Shown here in pieces: positions 1 to 8,572 of a stretch of DNA of 64,000 bases. The translations under genes were made by a program, and so were the position numbers. The DNA is from Comamonas piscis (lineage in GTDB: Bacteria; Pseudomonadota; Gammaproteobacteria; Burkholderiales; Burkholderiaceae_C), in contig NZ_CP058554.1 of NCBI RefSeq assembly GCF_014109725.1, forward strand, positions 4,216,001-4,280,000. Reading direction: 5' to 3'. Numbering within the stretch: position 1 is the stretch's first letter; every line of letters starts with the position of its first letter. The notes under the pieces were generated by a model. It was not told the origin of the DNA and ran no database searches. It saw only the letters and a list, made by a program, of their open reading frames with translations.

Positions 1-1
1 C

Positions 2-148
2 ACCATGGACGCCGTCATCACCCAAAGCCACCTGGGCATCATCATGAGCTGCATCCGCATGTTCAGCAATCTGCGGGATCAGCTCGACACAATGACGGCG
101 GTGGACATCGTGCGGAGTCAGATTATTTTTCGGGAGAATTTGCCTTGA
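2..148 (+). CDS. 3' end of an unidentified protein (partial)
   Basis: The frame is open from base 2 to a TGA at 146-148 and gives about 48 residues ending in RENLP. It is cut by the window edge, so the start and most of the protein are missing. The visible tail is mixed hydrophobic/polar with no motif I recognise. It converges on the MarR gene, with only 18 bases between the two stops. It may be a real C-terminus because no other gene covers this stretch, but its identity cannot be given. Confidence 0.4.
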   Translation, partial: TMDAVITQSHLGIIMSCIRMFSNLRDQLDTMTAVDIVRSQIIFRENLP

Positions 149-166
149 AGGGCCTGGCCAAACCCG

Positions 167-715
167 TCAATCGGCGGCGATGACCGCGCCCGGTTTGCGT
201 TTGGGCTTGGCCGCCTTTGCGCGCTCGCGGGCCAAGGTCTCATGCGCATGCGCCGTCAGCAGGTCCAGCGCCCGGTCGAAAACCTCGCGCTCCTGGCTGC
301 TGAGCACCGACAGCAGCTCCTCATTGCGCTTGACGGCCTTGGGGAACACCTTGCGGTAGAGCTGCTTGCCCTTGGCCGTGAGGCTCAATTGCACGCCCCG
401 GCCATCGGACTGGTCCGCGCCGCGCTGCAGAAGGCCTCGGTCAATCATCAGCGACACCGCACGGCTGGCCAGACTCTTGTCGATATTCACCTCACGTGCC
501 AGGCCTTGCAGGGACATGGGCGCATTCGCACCCAACATTCCCAGGATCCGCCATTCCCGGGGGTCCAGCTCGAAATCACGTTGGTTCGACTCTGCAGCCA
601 GGCGGCTCCAATGGCTTGCAAGCATGTTCAGGCGAAACGACACCAGCTCCTTGAAATGGCTGGCGGTCTTGGGCTCCTGAGCATCTGCGGAAGGCATGAG
701 GTCTGTTTTAGGCAT
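167..715 (-). CDS. MarR-family transcriptional regulator
   Basis: This 182-residue protein has a winged-helix core: a recognition-helix region around residues 65-90 (LAREVNIDKSLASRAV) and a wing with the RGVQLSLT segment after DGRG. The length is normal for MarR proteins, with a basic C-terminal tail rich in Lys/Arg. It is the last gene of a nine-gene minus-strand catabolic operon, 17 bases after the thioesterase gene. MarR proteins in aromatic or fatty-acid catabolic operons often sense an acyl-CoA intermediate and repress their own operon (family knowledge). The perfect inverted repeat at 8591-8619 is the obvious candidate operator (inference). No strong ribosome binding site precedes the chosen ATG; Met7 is an alternative start. 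Confidence 0.85.
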   Translation of the reverse strand: MPKTDLMPSADAQEPKTASHFKELVSFRLNMLASHWSRLAAESNQRDFELDPREWRILGMLGANAPMSLQGLAREVNIDKSLASRAVSLMIDRGLLQRGADQSDGRGVQLSLTAKGKQLYRKVFPKAVKRNEELLSVLSSQEREVFDRALDLLTAHAHETLARERAKAAKPKRKPGAVIAAD

Positions 716-732
716 TCATGAAGTATAGAAAA

Positions 733-1182
733 TCACGGAGACCGTTGGCTCCGTTTTCGGCGAATTCTCAACGAGGCGGTGCCTGAAGCCACCAGGCGGT
801 CTGCTGCATCGCGGATTTCCGCCCGGCAAAACACCAAGGTTTGGGCCGCATGCTCCACCCAGGCCTTGACCTGCAAGTCGCCCTCCGCCGGCTGCATGTA
901 CTGCACATGCAGGTCGGTGGTGCCACCCAGCTCCTCCACCCCTTCCAAGGTCCGGCTGGCACGGGCCATGGCGCTGTCGAGCATGCTGGCAAGCACGCCG
1001 CCATGGATGGCGCCCCGGCGGTTCAGAAGCTCTTTGCGCAGCGCAAGCCGGAGCACGGCACGGCCGCCAGCGGCCGTCTCGGTCACCAGGCCCAGCCATT
1101 CGGCAAAAGGGGCCACCTCCGGGTAGGCGGATAGCGCTGGCTCAGGGTCGGCAGCGGTCATATCAGTGGCCGGTGGCGGCAT
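733..1182 (-). CDS. PaaI-type hotdog thioesterase
   Basis: The 149-residue product has the hotdog-fold signature HGGVLASMLDSAMA near residues 60-73, with the Asp of the PaaI subgroup. This is followed by the beta strands typical of the 4HBT superfamily (TTDLHVQYMQPAEGDL). Such enzymes hydrolyse acyl-CoA thioesters to free CoA in the cytoplasm, often to relieve CoA sequestration by dead-end intermediates. GGAG sits five bases before the ATG, supporting the start. It lies between the lyase-like gene and the MarR gene in the same operon. The substrate cannot be read from the sequence. Confidence 0.85.
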   Translation of the reverse strand: MPPPATDMTAADPEPALSAYPEVAPFAEWLGLVTETAAGGRAVLRLALRKELLNRRGAIHGGVLASMLDSAMARASRTLEGVEELGGTTDLHVQYMQPAEGDLQVKAWVEHAAQTLVFCRAEIRDAADRLVASGTASLRIRRKRSQRSP

Positions 1183-1207
1183 AGCTTCTCCGTAGCGCTT
1201 GCAACAC

Positions 1208-2176
1208 TCATCGCGCTGCTCCGCGCAAGGGGTTCAAGCCGCTGCGCACCACGCGGGCATGTAGCTCTCGTCCCAGTACCGCTTCGCACAGCTCTGCGGT
1301 CTCCAGCAAGGCCTGCATGTCGATACCGGTCTTGACACCCATGTTCTCGAACAGGTCGATCAGGTCCTCGCTGCTGACATTGCCCGTGTGGCCGCCGCCG
1401 TATTTCACCTTGGCGGGATGGCCACCCACGCCGCCCATCGCGCAGTCAAAGTGCCGCACACCGGCATCCAGCGCAGCCACATAGTTCACCAAGCCGGTGC
1501 CGCGCGTGTCATGAAAGTGCGCAATCGGCGTCACATCGGGGTAGGCCGATCGCATGCGCCTGAACATCTCTGCCGTCACACGCGGCGTTGCGGTGCCCGT
1601 CGTGTCGCCCAGGGTCACATAGCGCACCCCGGCATCCCGAAAGCGTCCCACATCGGCCAGCACGCTCTCGGGGTCGACCCACCCTTCGAAAGGGCAACCA
1701 AAGGCCATCGAGATCGTTCCGATCAGCCGGAACTGCTCAGCAGCGGCTGCGGCCATCTGCGCAATGTTCTGCCATTGGTCCGCCCGGCTGCGGGCCAGGT
1801 TCTTCAAGGAATGGGTGTCGGTTGCCGACACCAGCAGACTGATCTCGTTGGCGCCATAGCCGGCCTCGCGGTCGGCCAGTGCCCGCTCCACCGCGCGGAG
1901 ATTGGCACAGGTCGCCTTGTAAAACGCACCCGCTGCACGCGGCAGCGCCTGCAGCAGCTCGCTGGCATCGGCAAACTGGGGAATCACCTTGGGGTTGGAA
2001 TACGAGGTCGCCTCGATGCGCGCAAACCCTATGTCGGCAAAACGCCGGATCAGGTCCACCTTGGTGGCGGTGGGCAGCATCACCGACTCATGCTGCAGGC
2101 CATCGCGTGCAAAGCACTCGCACAGGACCACATCGCGCCCATCGTCTTCGCGGGAGAGAGACGTATTCAGCATCAT
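1208..2176 (-). CDS. HMG-CoA lyase-like (DRE-TIM metallolyase family) enzyme
   Basis: The 322-residue product is a TIM-barrel lyase of the HMGL-like family. It shows an N-terminal RDGLQHE element corresponding to the metal-binding RDGLQ motif, GDTTGTATP in the middle, the metal-ligand HFHDTRG segment, and a glycine-rich GGVGGHPAKVKYGGG loop. The last contrasts with the catalytic-Cys loop (GGCP-like) of true HMG-CoA lyases: the Cys appears absent, so the exact reaction is uncertain. The family cleaves branched 3-hydroxyacyl-CoAs or related citramalyl-type substrates by retro-aldol chemistry. The start at 2176 forms an ATGA overlap with the ligase gene stop; an in-frame ATG 30 bases further upstream is less likely. 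Confidence 0.8.
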   Translation of the reverse strand: MMLNTSLSREDDGRDVVLCECFARDGLQHESVMLPTATKVDLIRRFADIGFARIEATSYSNPKVIPQFADASELLQALPRAAGAFYKATCANLRAVERALADREAGYGANEISLLVSATDTHSLKNLARSRADQWQNIAQMAAAAAEQFRLIGTISMAFGCPFEGWVDPESVLADVGRFRDAGVRYVTLGDTTGTATPRVTAEMFRRMRSAYPDVTPIAHFHDTRGTGLVNYVAALDAGVRHFDCAMGGVGGHPAKVKYGGGHTGNVSSEDLIDLFENMGVKTGIDMQALLETAELCEAVLGRELHARVVRSGLNPLRGAAR

Positions 2177-3834
2177 GCGGCCACCGTATCGGCTTGGATC
2201 TTCCACAGCAGAATCGCGTGCGCGCGGAGCTTGTTCTTCTGCACCTTGCTGCTGCCTGTCATGTCGATGTTCTCAAAGCTGTCCACCAGCTCCAGGTAAC
2301 GAGGCACCTTGAAATTCGCGCAGCGCGCTTTGCACCAGGCGATGAGTTCATGGCGACTCACCTGCTGGCCGGGTTTGAGCAGCACAAAAGCACCGGTCAC
2401 CTCGCCCAGGCGGGCATCGGGCACACCAATGACCTGCGCTTGCTGCACTGCCGGGTGGGCATGCAGCACCTCTTCCACCTCGGCAGGTGCCACGTTCTCT
2501 CCGCCCACGCGGTACATGTCCTTGAGCCGCCCGACCATGCGAAAGCGGCCATCGGCACTCTGCTCCCCTATGTCGCCGGTGCGCAGCCAGCCATCCTCGG
2601 TCATGGCCTTGGCGGTGGCCTCGGGCATGTTGTAGTAGCCACGCATCACGTTCCAGCCGCGCACCTGGATCTCACCCTGCCCCTGGCCAGGGGCAACCAG
2701 CGCCCCCGTTTGCGCATCGGCAATCCGAACCTCCACCCCCGGGTGGGGCCGCATGAAGCCATCCCGACGCAGCTCAAACGCATCATCGTGGTCACTCAGC
2801 AGCACATTGGGCGAAGCCTCCGACTGGCCGTAGGCATTGCAGACATGCGGCACCCCCATCACATCGCGGATCTTCTGCATCACCTCCGGCCCGGCGGCCG
2901 CCCAGCCACCTTTCAAATGCAGGCGTGAGGCATCGAAGCTCTCATGGCCCATCAGCATCAGAAAGATCGTGTCGTTGCCTGAAGTCAACGTGCAACGCTC
3001 GCGCTCCAGCACCTCCAGTGCCTGCGCCACATCAAACTTGGGCAAGCTGAGCAGGCAGCAACCCGACACCAGCGACACCAGCACCGACAAGGTACTGCCC
3101 GCCACATGGAAAAACGGTCGAATGCTGAAGTAGCGGTCATCGGCTGTCACGCCCATGCGCCTGGCCACGCAGGCCGCGTCGCCCAGCATGTTGGCATGGG
3201 TCAGCATCACTCCCTTGGGGAACGAGGTGGTTCCCGAGGTGTACTGGATCAACAGAATGTCGTCCGGGCGCACCTGCGCTGCCAGCGCGTCGAGCGCCGC
3301 ATCGCCCACCCGAGCGCCGTCCGCCAGAAATGCCTCATACGAGGTCACAGCCACAGCAAGGCCCTGGCCACCGATGCATACCACTTGGCGCAGCTGGGGC
3401 AGCGCCGCACCGGGCAACTGCGTATCGATGGCGGGCTCCAACTGGCGCAGCATGCCTGTGAAGTCAATGCCCAGAAAACTGTCGGCATGGATCAACAGCC
3501 GTACATCGGCCTGCTTCAGGCAGAACAGCAGCTCATCTGCCTTGAAGCGGGTATTGACCGGCACCGTCACCGCTCCCACCGTGGCACAGGCAAAAAAGGC
3601 GGCAATCCATTCGCCGGAGTTTCCCAGCATCAGGCCCACATGGTCGCCTTTGACTATGCCGGCAGCATGCAGGCCTGCCGCAATGCGCCGACTCTGTGCG
3701 GTGATCTGCGCCCAGCTCCAGCATTCGCCTGGCCCCACATAGGCCTGTGCCTCGCCCCGATCCTGGCACACCGCATTCAACACCTGTGCCAAGGTGACAG
3801 GCACGGGCACCAGCGCATCATTGAGCAGCTGCAT
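2173..3834 (-). CDS. AMP-dependent acyl-CoA synthetase (ligase)
   Basis: This 553-residue enzyme of the ANL superfamily activates a carboxylic acid to its CoA thioester through an acyl-adenylate. Visible motifs are the phosphate-binding loop QYTSGTTSFPKG, the adenine-binding YGQSEAS, the GWLRTGDIG hinge region with its conserved Asp, and the GGENVAPAEVEE C-terminal segment. The catalytic Lys is expected near the C-terminus (SSKVQKNKL). The ATG at 3834 is preceded by AAGGGAG at good spacing; an ATG six bases upstream is possible. The gene overlaps the enoyl-CoA hydratase gene (17 bases) and the lyase gene (4 bases), implying translational coupling. Substrate unknown; it probably loads the operon's starting acid. 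Confidence 0.9.
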   Translation of the reverse strand: MQLLNDALVPVPVTLAQVLNAVCQDRGEAQAYVGPGECWSWAQITAQSRRIAAGLHAAGIVKGDHVGLMLGNSGEWIAAFFACATVGAVTVPVNTRFKADELLFCLKQADVRLLIHADSFLGIDFTGMLRQLEPAIDTQLPGAALPQLRQVVCIGGQGLAVAVTSYEAFLADGARVGDAALDALAAQVRPDDILLIQYTSGTTSFPKGVMLTHANMLGDAACVARRMGVTADDRYFSIRPFFHVAGSTLSVLVSLVSGCCLLSLPKFDVAQALEVLERERCTLTSGNDTIFLMLMGHESFDASRLHLKGGWAAAGPEVMQKIRDVMGVPHVCNAYGQSEASPNVLLSDHDDAFELRRDGFMRPHPGVEVRIADAQTGALVAPGQGQGEIQVRGWNVMRGYYNMPEATAKAMTEDGWLRTGDIGEQSADGRFRMVGRLKDMYRVGGENVAPAEVEEVLHAHPAVQQAQVIGVPDARLGEVTGAFVLLKPGQQVSRHELIAWCKARCANFKVPRYLELVDSFENIDMTGSSKVQKNKLRAHAILLWKIQADTVAA

Positions 3835-4600
3835 CGCCATCTCCCTTCTTGCCAAAGCCTGCGATGGCCTTCTTCCAGTCGCTGCGGCGCAGATTCTCCT
3901 GGATGGCGAGCAGCTCAACCGCCATAGCCCCTTCCCGGGTGGTGTCCAGGCCGGCATCAATGCTGTGCTTGGTCAGCGCCACCGTGAGTGGATTGGCGGC
4001 CGCGATCTGCAGCGCCATCGCCTTGACCTGTTCCTCAAACGCATCGCTGCTGAACACATGGTTCACCATGCCCAACTGCAAGGCCTCCTGGGCATCGACG
4101 ACGCGGCCGGTGAACAGCAACTCCTTGGCCATGCGCCGCCCCACCATGCGCGGCAGGCGCTGGGTTGCGCCCACCGTGCCCCAGCCCACTTCGGGGTACT
4201 TGAAGGCGGCAGAAGTATCCGCCAGCACAAAGTCGCAGGCTGCCGCAATCTCGCAGCCCGAGCCATAGGCTGGGCCCCGGATCGCAGCAATCACGGGTTT
4301 GGACAGCGCTTCGATCGCCGCATAGGCGGTGAAGCCATTGACCCGGCGCGCGATGATCTCTGCGGGGCTCATACCCTGCCGTTCTTTGAGGTCCGCCCCG
4401 GCGCAGAAGGCGACCCCTTCGCCGCGCACCACGATGACGCGCACCGTATCGGCCTGCTCCAATGCATCGCAGGCCTCGACCAGCTCTTGGCACATCGCCA
4501 CATTCAAGGCATTGCGGCTTTCAGGCCTGGCCAACCAAAGGGTGGCGACCGCAGCATCCACGTCAATGCGCAGGGTGCTGAACTCAGGAAATGTCTGCAT
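3818..4600 (-). CDS. Enoyl-CoA hydratase/isomerase family protein
   Basis: The 260-residue crotonase-fold protein has both oxyanion-hole segments, AFCAGADLKE (about residues 64-73) and GPAYGSGCEIA (about 107-117), and the FKYPEVGWG segment with one of the usual catalytic glutamates. It is expected to hydrate or isomerise an enoyl-CoA in the cytoplasm. It sits between the ligase and the Bug receptor genes, 17 bases downstream of the latter. The ATG at 4600 was chosen over an in-frame TTG six bases upstream. A second, diverged crotonase gene lies in the same operon (6848-7582), so the two probably act on different intermediates. Confidence 0.88.
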   Translation of the reverse strand: MQTFPEFSTLRIDVDAAVATLWLARPESRNALNVAMCQELVEACDALEQADTVRVIVVRGEGVAFCAGADLKERQGMSPAEIIARRVNGFTAYAAIEALSKPVIAAIRGPAYGSGCEIAAACDFVLADTSAAFKYPEVGWGTVGATQRLPRMVGRRMAKELLFTGRVVDAQEALQLGMVNHVFSSDAFEEQVKAMALQIAAANPLTVALTKHSIDAGLDTTREGAMAVELLAIQENLRRSDWKKAIAGFGKKGDGDAAAQ

Positions 4601-4617
4601 ACTCAAAAACCTCTGTC

Positions 4618-5601
4618 TCAGTTTTGCAATTTCATGCCCGTGGCCTGCACCAGCTCGGCAAGCCGCTTTCCATCCACCTTGATGAACTCGGTCGCCTGCG
4701 CTTTCATTTGCGGCATGGGCTCCGCGTTCTGGGCCAGCAGCAGCTTCTTGAACTCTGGTTTGGACTGCACGGTCTGCAAAGCGGCCGCCAGCTTGTCCAC
4801 CACGGCCGCTGGCGTCTTGGCCGGCGCGGCGAGCGAATACCAGCTGCCCATTTCGCTGTTGGCAACACCCGCCTCTGCAAAGGTGGGCACATCGGGCATG
4901 TCCGGAGACCGCTTGCTGCCGCCATAGGCCAAAGCCCGCAAGCGGTTGGATTTGATGAAGGGCAGCACCGCCGAGATATTCAAAAATCCGACCTGAGCCA
5001 CACCCGCCACCATGTCGTTCACCGCCGGTGCTGCGCCTTTGTAGGGCACATGCAGCAGGTCCACCCCGGCTGCATGTTTGAAGGTCTCCGCACCGATGTG
5101 CGGCGATGAGCCCATACCCGCCGAGGCATAGCTCAGCTTGCCCGGCTCAGACTTGGCCAGCGCGATGAACTCTTTGAGCGTCTTGGCTGGCACCGAAGGG
5201 TGCACCGTCAGCACATTGGGCACATTGGCCACCATGCCGATGAACTCAAAATCGTCCACGCCGTGATAGGCCACCTTGGTGGCGAGCGGGGTAACCGTAT
5301 GCGCTGCCGCCGTGCCCAACAGCAAGGTGTAGCCATCCGGCGCCGCCTTGGCTACAAAGGCCGCACCAATCGAAGCGCCTCCTCCCGCCTTGTTCTCCAC
5401 AATCACCGGCTGGCCCAGCAGATCACCCAGTTCCTTGGCCAAGGCCCGCCCCAGCAAGTCAGCAGAGCCACCTACTGCATAGGGGTTGACCAGGACGATG
5501 GCGCGCGACGGGTAGTCGCCCTGAGCCATGGCCCCCGGTGCAGCCAGGCTGGCAGCGGCAAGTACCGCAACACCGATCAGCGCACGACGAAATTTCAACA
5601 T
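4618..5601 (-). CDS. Bug-family periplasmic solute receptor (TTT system)
   Basis: The 327-residue protein starts with a clear signal peptide (basic MLKFRR, hydrophobic run, GAMAQ cleavage region). It continues with the Bug/TctC fold: YPSRAIVLVNPYAVGGSADLL near the mature N-terminus, and GKLSYASAGMGSS and VPYKGAAPA segments that contact carboxylate ligands. Bug receptors bind carboxylates in the periplasm and normally feed a TctAB permease. No tctAB gene lies in this operon; the partial TctA gene at the right edge of the window is far away. AGGAGA precedes the ATG. Its place among acyl-CoA genes suggests it captures the carboxylate the operon degrades (inference). Confidence 0.9.
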   Translation of the reverse strand: MLKFRRALIGVAVLAAASLAAPGAMAQGDYPSRAIVLVNPYAVGGSADLLGRALAKELGDLLGQPVIVENKAGGGASIGAAFVAKAAPDGYTLLLGTAAAHTVTPLATKVAYHGVDDFEFIGMVANVPNVLTVHPSVPAKTLKEFIALAKSEPGKLSYASAGMGSSPHIGAETFKHAAGVDLLHVPYKGAAPAVNDMVAGVAQVGFLNISAVLPFIKSNRLRALAYGGSKRSPDMPDVPTFAEAGVANSEMGSWYSLAAPAKTPAAVVDKLAAALQTVQSKPEFKKLLLAQNAEPMPQMKAQATEFIKVDGKRLAELVQATGMKLQN

Positions 5602-5648
5602 GCTTGTCTCCTTGATTTTTTGATGTCACATAGTTACCAGGCTGAGAC

Positions 5649-6845
5649 TCAGATCGCGCCGTCTGCACGCAATCGCTGAATCTCGTCCACACTCATCGCC
5701 AAGCGCTCGCGCAGCACCTCATCGGTGTGCTCACCAAGCAGCGGAGGGCGCTGAACCTCGGGGTCGTCAAACCCGTCAAAACGGAAGGGAATGCGCAGGC
5801 CACGGAAGCTGCCAATCTGCGGATGCGGGTACTCCACGACCATGCCGCGCGCGGCGACATGCGCATTGCTCAGCACCTCATCGACTTGCAAGATGGGGCC
5901 GGCGGGCACGCCCACCGCATCGCAGCGGCGGCACAGCTCATCGCGGTCCAGCCGCGCAATGGCGGCCTGCAGGCCCGCCATCACCTCTTCGCGGCGCGCC
6001 AGGCGCTCCGCATTCTTGGCAAGTGCAGCATCTGCCGCCCAGGCTTCCAGGCCCAGCAGGTTGCACAGCGGCGCCCAGTGCTGGTCGCTGCCGGTGATCT
6101 GTACCCACTTGCCATCGCCGCAGACAAAGGCCGCCGAAGGGATACGCCCGGGGTGCTCCGTGCCCAGCCGCTCGGGCACCTCGCCCAGCGCAAACCAGCG
6201 TGCAGCGGCCAGCGACAGCAAGCCCACCTGGCCGTCAAACATCGAAAAATCCACATGGCTGCCCTTGCCAGACTTGGCGCGACCCGTCAGCGCCGTCAGC
6301 ACCGCAATCGCCACCCACAGCCCAGAGCTCAGGTCGGCCACCGGCAAGCCGGGCTTGACCGGACCGCCACCGCGCTCCCCGGTCAGGCTCATGATGCCGG
6401 CCATGGCCTGGAACACCGTGTCATAGCCTTTTCGCTGGGCGTAGGGCCCGGTCATGCCAAAGCCGGTGCAGCTCACGTACACCAACTGGTCGTTGATGGC
6501 ACTCAGCGAGGGGTAGTCCAGGCCATATTTGCGCAAGTTGCCGACCGGAAAGTTCTCCAGCACCACATCGGCCTGCGCAGCCAGTTGGCGCACCACCGCC
6601 TGCCCTTGCTCAGAGCGCAGGTTCACCGTCACCGACCGCTTGCTGCGGTTGAATGCCAGGTAGTAGGCTGAGACATCGCCGCCCTCGCCTTGCATCTTGG
6701 GCTCGAACGAGCGCGTCTCGTCTCCGGTGCCAGGCTGCTCGACCTTGATGACCTCCGCCCCCAGCTCCGCAAGAATCATCGACGCGAAGGGACAGGCGAG
6801 GACCCGCGACAGATCCAGAATGGTGATGCCTTCAAGTGGACGCAT
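5649..6845 (-). CDS. CaiB/BaiF family (class III) CoA-transferase
   Basis: The 398-residue product begins MRPLEGITILDLSRVLACPF and has the AELGAEVIKVEQPGTGDETR segment characteristic of class III CoA-transferases. The conserved catalytic Asp is expected near VADLSSGLW (about residue 170). Class III enzymes move CoA between carboxylates through an aspartyl-CoA anhydride, so this could activate the substrate independently of the ligase at 2173-3834. It lies two bases downstream of the second crotonase gene and 47 bases upstream of the receptor gene, in the same direction. Length is normal; donor and acceptor are not predictable. Confidence 0.9.
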   Translation of the reverse strand: MRPLEGITILDLSRVLACPFASMILAELGAEVIKVEQPGTGDETRSFEPKMQGEGGDVSAYYLAFNRSKRSVTVNLRSEQGQAVVRQLAAQADVVLENFPVGNLRKYGLDYPSLSAINDQLVYVSCTGFGMTGPYAQRKGYDTVFQAMAGIMSLTGERGGGPVKPGLPVADLSSGLWVAIAVLTALTGRAKSGKGSHVDFSMFDGQVGLLSLAAARWFALGEVPERLGTEHPGRIPSAAFVCGDGKWVQITGSDQHWAPLCNLLGLEAWAADAALAKNAERLARREEVMAGLQAAIARLDRDELCRRCDAVGVPAGPILQVDEVLSNAHVAARGMVVEYPHPQIGSFRGLRIPFRFDGFDDPEVQRPPLLGEHTDEVLRERLAMSVDEIQRLRADGAI

Positions 6846-6847
6846 GC

Positions 6848-7582
6848 TCAGGCCTCCTTCGCTTTGCGAAAACCGCGCATCATCACATTGGCGTCACGCC
6901 CCACTTCCAATGCGGGTCCCAAGGCCAGATCGGCAACCCGGTGAAAGCTGCGCTTGGTGGTGGCCATGGCCACCGGGCTCCAGCCTGCAATGGTTTGAGC
7001 CATTTGCAAAGCCGTCTCCAGCACCTGCGCATCAGGCACCACGCGGTTGCACAAGCCCATGGCCTTGGCCCCCGGGCCATCCAGCGGCTCGGCCAGCGCC
7101 ACCAGCTCAAAAGCCTGCTTGCGCCCCACCTGGCGCACCAGGTTGGCCATCACCACCGCAGCAACGATGCCGTGCTTGAGCTCCGGATACCCAAAGCGCA
7201 CCGTCTCCGACATCACCGCCAGATCGCAGGCAATCGCCAGGCCAGCCCCGCCGCCCAACGCGTTGCCTCGTACGGCCGAGATCACCGGCTTGTTCATCTG
7301 CGAGAAAACCAGATGCAAGGCCGTCGTCAGATCAGCCCGGGCGGTCACCGCCTGCGGTTCTTCGGGGGTGAGTGCAGAAAACTCGGTGGTGTCGGCACCG
7401 GCGCAAAACGACTTGCCCGCCCCCGTCAGCACCACGGCATGGATAGCAGGATCACGGTCGGCCGCGCGCAGGCTGTCGAGCAATTCTTGGGTCAGCACGG
7501 TGTTGAGCGCATTGTGCTTTGCGGGGCGATTCAACGTGAGGATGCGGACGGCACCACGGTCTTCAATCAATAGATGTTGCAT
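6848..7582 (-). CDS. Enoyl-CoA hydratase/isomerase family protein
   Basis: The 244-residue crotonase homologue has oxyanion-hole segments SFCAGADTTEF (about residues 57-67) and GNALGGGAGLAIACD (about 103-117). The usual catalytic glutamates are partly altered: the region is RFGYPELKHGIV, keeping one Glu. It is therefore probably an enoyl-CoA hydratase, isomerase or hydrolase of unknown specificity. It sits six bases downstream of the flavin oxidoreductase gene and two bases before the CoA-transferase gene, so these three are surely co-transcribed. It is shorter than the second crotonase in the operon and clearly diverged from it. Confidence 0.87.
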   Translation of the reverse strand: MQHLLIEDRGAVRILTLNRPAKHNALNTVLTQELLDSLRAADRDPAIHAVVLTGAGKSFCAGADTTEFSALTPEEPQAVTARADLTTALHLVFSQMNKPVISAVRGNALGGGAGLAIACDLAVMSETVRFGYPELKHGIVAAVVMANLVRQVGRKQAFELVALAEPLDGPGAKAMGLCNRVVPDAQVLETALQMAQTIAGWSPVAMATTKRSFHRVADLALGPALEVGRDANVMMRGFRKAKEA

Positions 7583-7588
7583 AGCGAA

Positions 7589-8572
7589 TCAGAGCGGTTG
7601 GTTGTCAAAGTGGTTGTGGGTAGCCAGCTCCATGGCCGCCAGGCGGGCGCTGGCCTGCGCCAATTCCTGCACCAGTTGCGCCATCACTTGCGCTGCGGGT
7701 TGGATCTGCGAGACCAAGCCGGCCGACTGCCCCAGCTCGACCTTGCCCCATTCAATATCCCCGTCCAGCGCCGCTTGCTTGAGCGAGCTCTTTTTGAACA
7801 AGGCGTCGTAGTCGTCCTGCGCCAGCTGGTCACGTTCGGCATCAAAAATGGCCTGGGCAAAGGCATTGCGCAAGCCCCGTACCGGAAGACTTCTGCGCCC
7901 GATCAAGGCCGTGTCGTGCACATCGGCCGCCAGCACCGCAGCCTTGTAGTTGTCATGCACGGCCGCTTCATCCGTCAGCAAGAAGCGTGTACCCAACTGC
8001 ACGGCATCGGCACCCAGCGCCAGCAAGGCCGCAATGCCCCAGCCATCGGCCACACCGCCACCGGCAATCACCGGAATCGACACCTCTTGCAGCACACGGC
8101 GTACCGTCACCAGCGTGCTCACCTCATTGGCAGGCGGGTGGCCGCCGGCTTCACCGCCCACCACCACCAGCGCATCCACACCTGCCGCCTCGGCCTTCTT
8201 GGCATGCTCCAAGGTCGATACCACCTGTATCCACACAGCGCCATAGTCCCGGAAACGCGGCAGGTGCGCCTTGGGGCCCCCTTGCGAGGCAATCACCACC
8301 GGCACCTTGCGCGCCACCATCGCGTCCAGAATCTCCGCCACCTGGGGTCGGTACAAGGGGATGTTCACGGCATAGGGCTTGTCAGTCGCACCAGCCAGTG
8401 CATCGAGGGTGCGGATGAAGTCCTCCAGGCGCAGCGGGCCTGCCGCCAGCACCCCCAGCCCCCCCGCATTGGAGACCGCCGCAGGCAGTGCCGCATTCGA
8501 TGAAGCCCAGCTCATACCCGCCTGCACGATGGGGTGCCGTATACCCAGCAAGCGGGTGATCCGATTCGCCAT
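7589..8572 (-). CDS. Nitronate monooxygenase / FabK-like flavin oxidoreductase
   Basis: The 327-residue FMN-dependent TIM-barrel protein has the family segments HPIVQAGMSWAS (N-terminus), VGGEAGGH, IPVIAGGGVADG and GADAVQLGTRFLLTDE, the last two forming the FMN phosphate site. Members oxidise nitronates or act as enoyl-thioester reductases; within an acyl-CoA operon a reductase role is possible (inference). It is the promoter-proximal gene. The start ATG follows GGGAG, and a promoter with an overlapping palindrome lies immediately upstream (8591-8619). Length is typical. Confidence 0.87.
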   Translation of the reverse strand: MANRITRLLGIRHPIVQAGMSWASSNAALPAAVSNAGGLGVLAAGPLRLEDFIRTLDALAGATDKPYAVNIPLYRPQVAEILDAMVARKVPVVIASQGGPKAHLPRFRDYGAVWIQVVSTLEHAKKAEAAGVDALVVVGGEAGGHPPANEVSTLVTVRRVLQEVSIPVIAGGGVADGWGIAALLALGADAVQLGTRFLLTDEAAVHDNYKAAVLAADVHDTALIGRRSLPVRGLRNAFAQAIFDAERDQLAQDDYDALFKKSSLKQAALDGDIEWGKVELGQSAGLVSQIQPAAQVMAQLVQELAQASARLAAMELATHNHFDNQPL

